From NCBI GenBank assembly GCA_002294045.1, contig DBEP01000110.1:1-20925 (forward strand): DNA of 20,925 nt, in the 5' to 3' direction. This document shows, piece by piece, positions 20,142-20,925 of the stretch. The translations under genes were made by a program, and so were the position numbers. Under the pieces are notes generated by a model that worked only from the letters and a program-made list of their open reading frames with translations, did not search any database and had not been told where the DNA came from. The stretch's first letter is position 1. The number at the start of each line of letters is the position of its first letter. The DNA is from Lachnoclostridium sp. UBA903 (GTDB taxonomy: Bacteria; Bacillota; Clostridia; Lachnospirales; Lachnospiraceae).

Positions 20142-20925
20142 TTATAAATTCTCGTCGGTAGCTTCACTGGAAGAGGCAGTTTCACGCATATATGGCAGTC
20201 TGACAAAGGTATCAAAATCCTTTTGGAAACATTTTTTTAAGTCCTCATTGAAACCTATGACCATATGCGGCTGGGTATTTGAAAAAGCACTTAAAATCGT
20301 ATTTACATTTGAAGAAGATTTCATTGCAACGGTATGCTTCTTTTTATCCCTCGTGTATATAATCAGAGATTTGGTAACCCCTGTCTTAATACCGTTTGTC
20401 CTGTGGGTAATTTCCTCTAAATAGGCCCATATAATATCCGTATTTTTAATTATTCTGGCCTTCGCTCCCTGAAAAAAGTAAAACCATTCTTCCCCTATCC
20501 TGATATTTTCCACCTGCGGGGCATGTTCATAATCTGATTCTATTTTTTCCGTATTAATGAGGCCTTCATTTGATTTTATATATTTTTTTACGGAGGATAA
20601 ATAACCTCCGGTTAGGCCTTTTATCAGTATAATAACGGCATACAGGAAAATTATGCATACCGCGGCTAACACGACATAGACAAAAGTATACTCGAAATGG
20701 CCGATATAATCTGTTCTGAGTACATAAGGAAGTGCAATATCTTTCATATTTTCAGCAGAAATATCTGCTAACAGACCGGAACTTTCAAACCAATCCATAT
20801 AATAGTCATATAATTCATCATTCATTCTGGAAATGGTACCGGTAACCTTCATGGAAGTAGTAAGCTCTTCTTTGGCTCCTATTATGTATTCATATGTTTC
20901 GTCATAAATCTTCTTTGCAATGCCA
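20142..20925 (-). CDS. Membrane protein of unknown function, N-terminus outside window
   Basis: The frame is open to the window edge, so the ATG at 20852 is probably internal. About 261 residues are visible. One clear membrane helix (FEYTFVYVVLAAVCIIFLYA) separates an outer segment containing KVTGTISRMNDELYDYYMDW from a cytoplasmic region (about 150 residues) that looks like a PH/YcxB-type sheet (EEWFYFFQGAKARIIKNTDI). The protein ends in a Ser/Glu/Asp-rich tail. It resembles DUF6709-type Lachnospiraceae membrane proteins, but I cannot confirm that. A further membrane helix is likely beyond the edge. The opposite-strand small gene converges with it. Confidence 0.7.
   Translation of the reverse strand, partial: GIAKKIYDETYEYIIGAKEELTTSMKVTGTISRMNDELYDYYMDWFESSGLLADISAENMKDIALPYVLRTDYIGHFEYTFVYVVLAAVCIIFLYAVIILIKGLTGGYLSSVKKYIKSNEGLINTEKIESDYEHAPQVENIRIGEEWFYFFQGAKARIIKNTDIIWAYLEEITHRTNGIKTGVTKSLIIYTRDKKKHTVAMKSSSNVNTILSAFSNTQPHMVIGFNEDLKKCFQKDFDTFVRLPYMRETASSSEATDENL

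Noticed and set aside
20142..20852. ATG at 20852 as true start of the last gene
   Set aside because: The same frame continues with sensible residues to the window edge, and no ribosome site precedes this ATG.

Overview
The window looks like a chromosomal stretch from a low-to-moderate GC, Gram-positive gut or rumen Clostridia, most likely a Lachnospiraceae relative. The support is strong AGGAGG-type ribosome sites, several TTG/GTG starts, sigma-A promoters close to TTGACA-17-TATAAT, lipoprotein-type solute-binding proteins, and two-component regulators of the YesM/YesN type. It is a carbohydrate-utilisation region with two carbohydrate ABC importers, each next to its own regulator. The species call is inference; nothing in the window names it.

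Layout: (1) 1-2976, + strand. The tail of a probable ADP-ribosylglycohydrolase is followed by a ribokinase (rbsK), a hairpin, and a separately promoted zinc polyol dehydrogenase. The dehydrogenase has a 38-bp AT-rich operator-like dyad just after its -10 box, and a long structured 3' RNA/terminator. (2) 3073-9949. A YesN-type response regulator and YesM-type sensor kinase (- strand) diverge from a solute-binding lipoprotein and two permeases (+ strand). Two 13-bp direct repeats lie over the position of the -35 box of the transporter promoter, as expected for activation by an AraC-type regulator. (3) 9950-11815. This is a decayed zone: a lipase-like pseudogene remnant, an intact AAA+ ATPase/DUF4143 gene, and a frameshifted remnant of a YesN-like AraC domain whose closest visible relative is the intact YesN gene of this window. 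(4) 11751-17838. A LacI-type regulator, whose promoter is overlaid by a 42-bp near-perfect palindrome, is followed by a second ABC importer (binding lipoprotein, two permeases) and a cytoplasmic TIM-barrel glycoside hydrolase-like protein (DUF5060/DUF4038 type). (5) 17863-20925. An alpha/beta hydrolase with a perfect consensus promoter, a GNAT acetyltransferase, a 56-residue helical small protein, a strong terminator, and a membrane protein cut by the window edge.

Neither importer operon encodes its ATPase, so both probably rely on a shared MsmX/UgpC-type ATPase elsewhere. A likely logic is that the YesMN pair senses an external glycan and switches on importer 1, while LacI represses itself and importer 2 plus the hydrolase until an imported sugar releases it. 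The YesN-like remnant just upstream of lacI suggests that importer 2 once had a two-component regulator that was lost, with LacI now controlling it. I saw no tRNA, rRNA, CRISPR array, transposase, integrase or phage gene.
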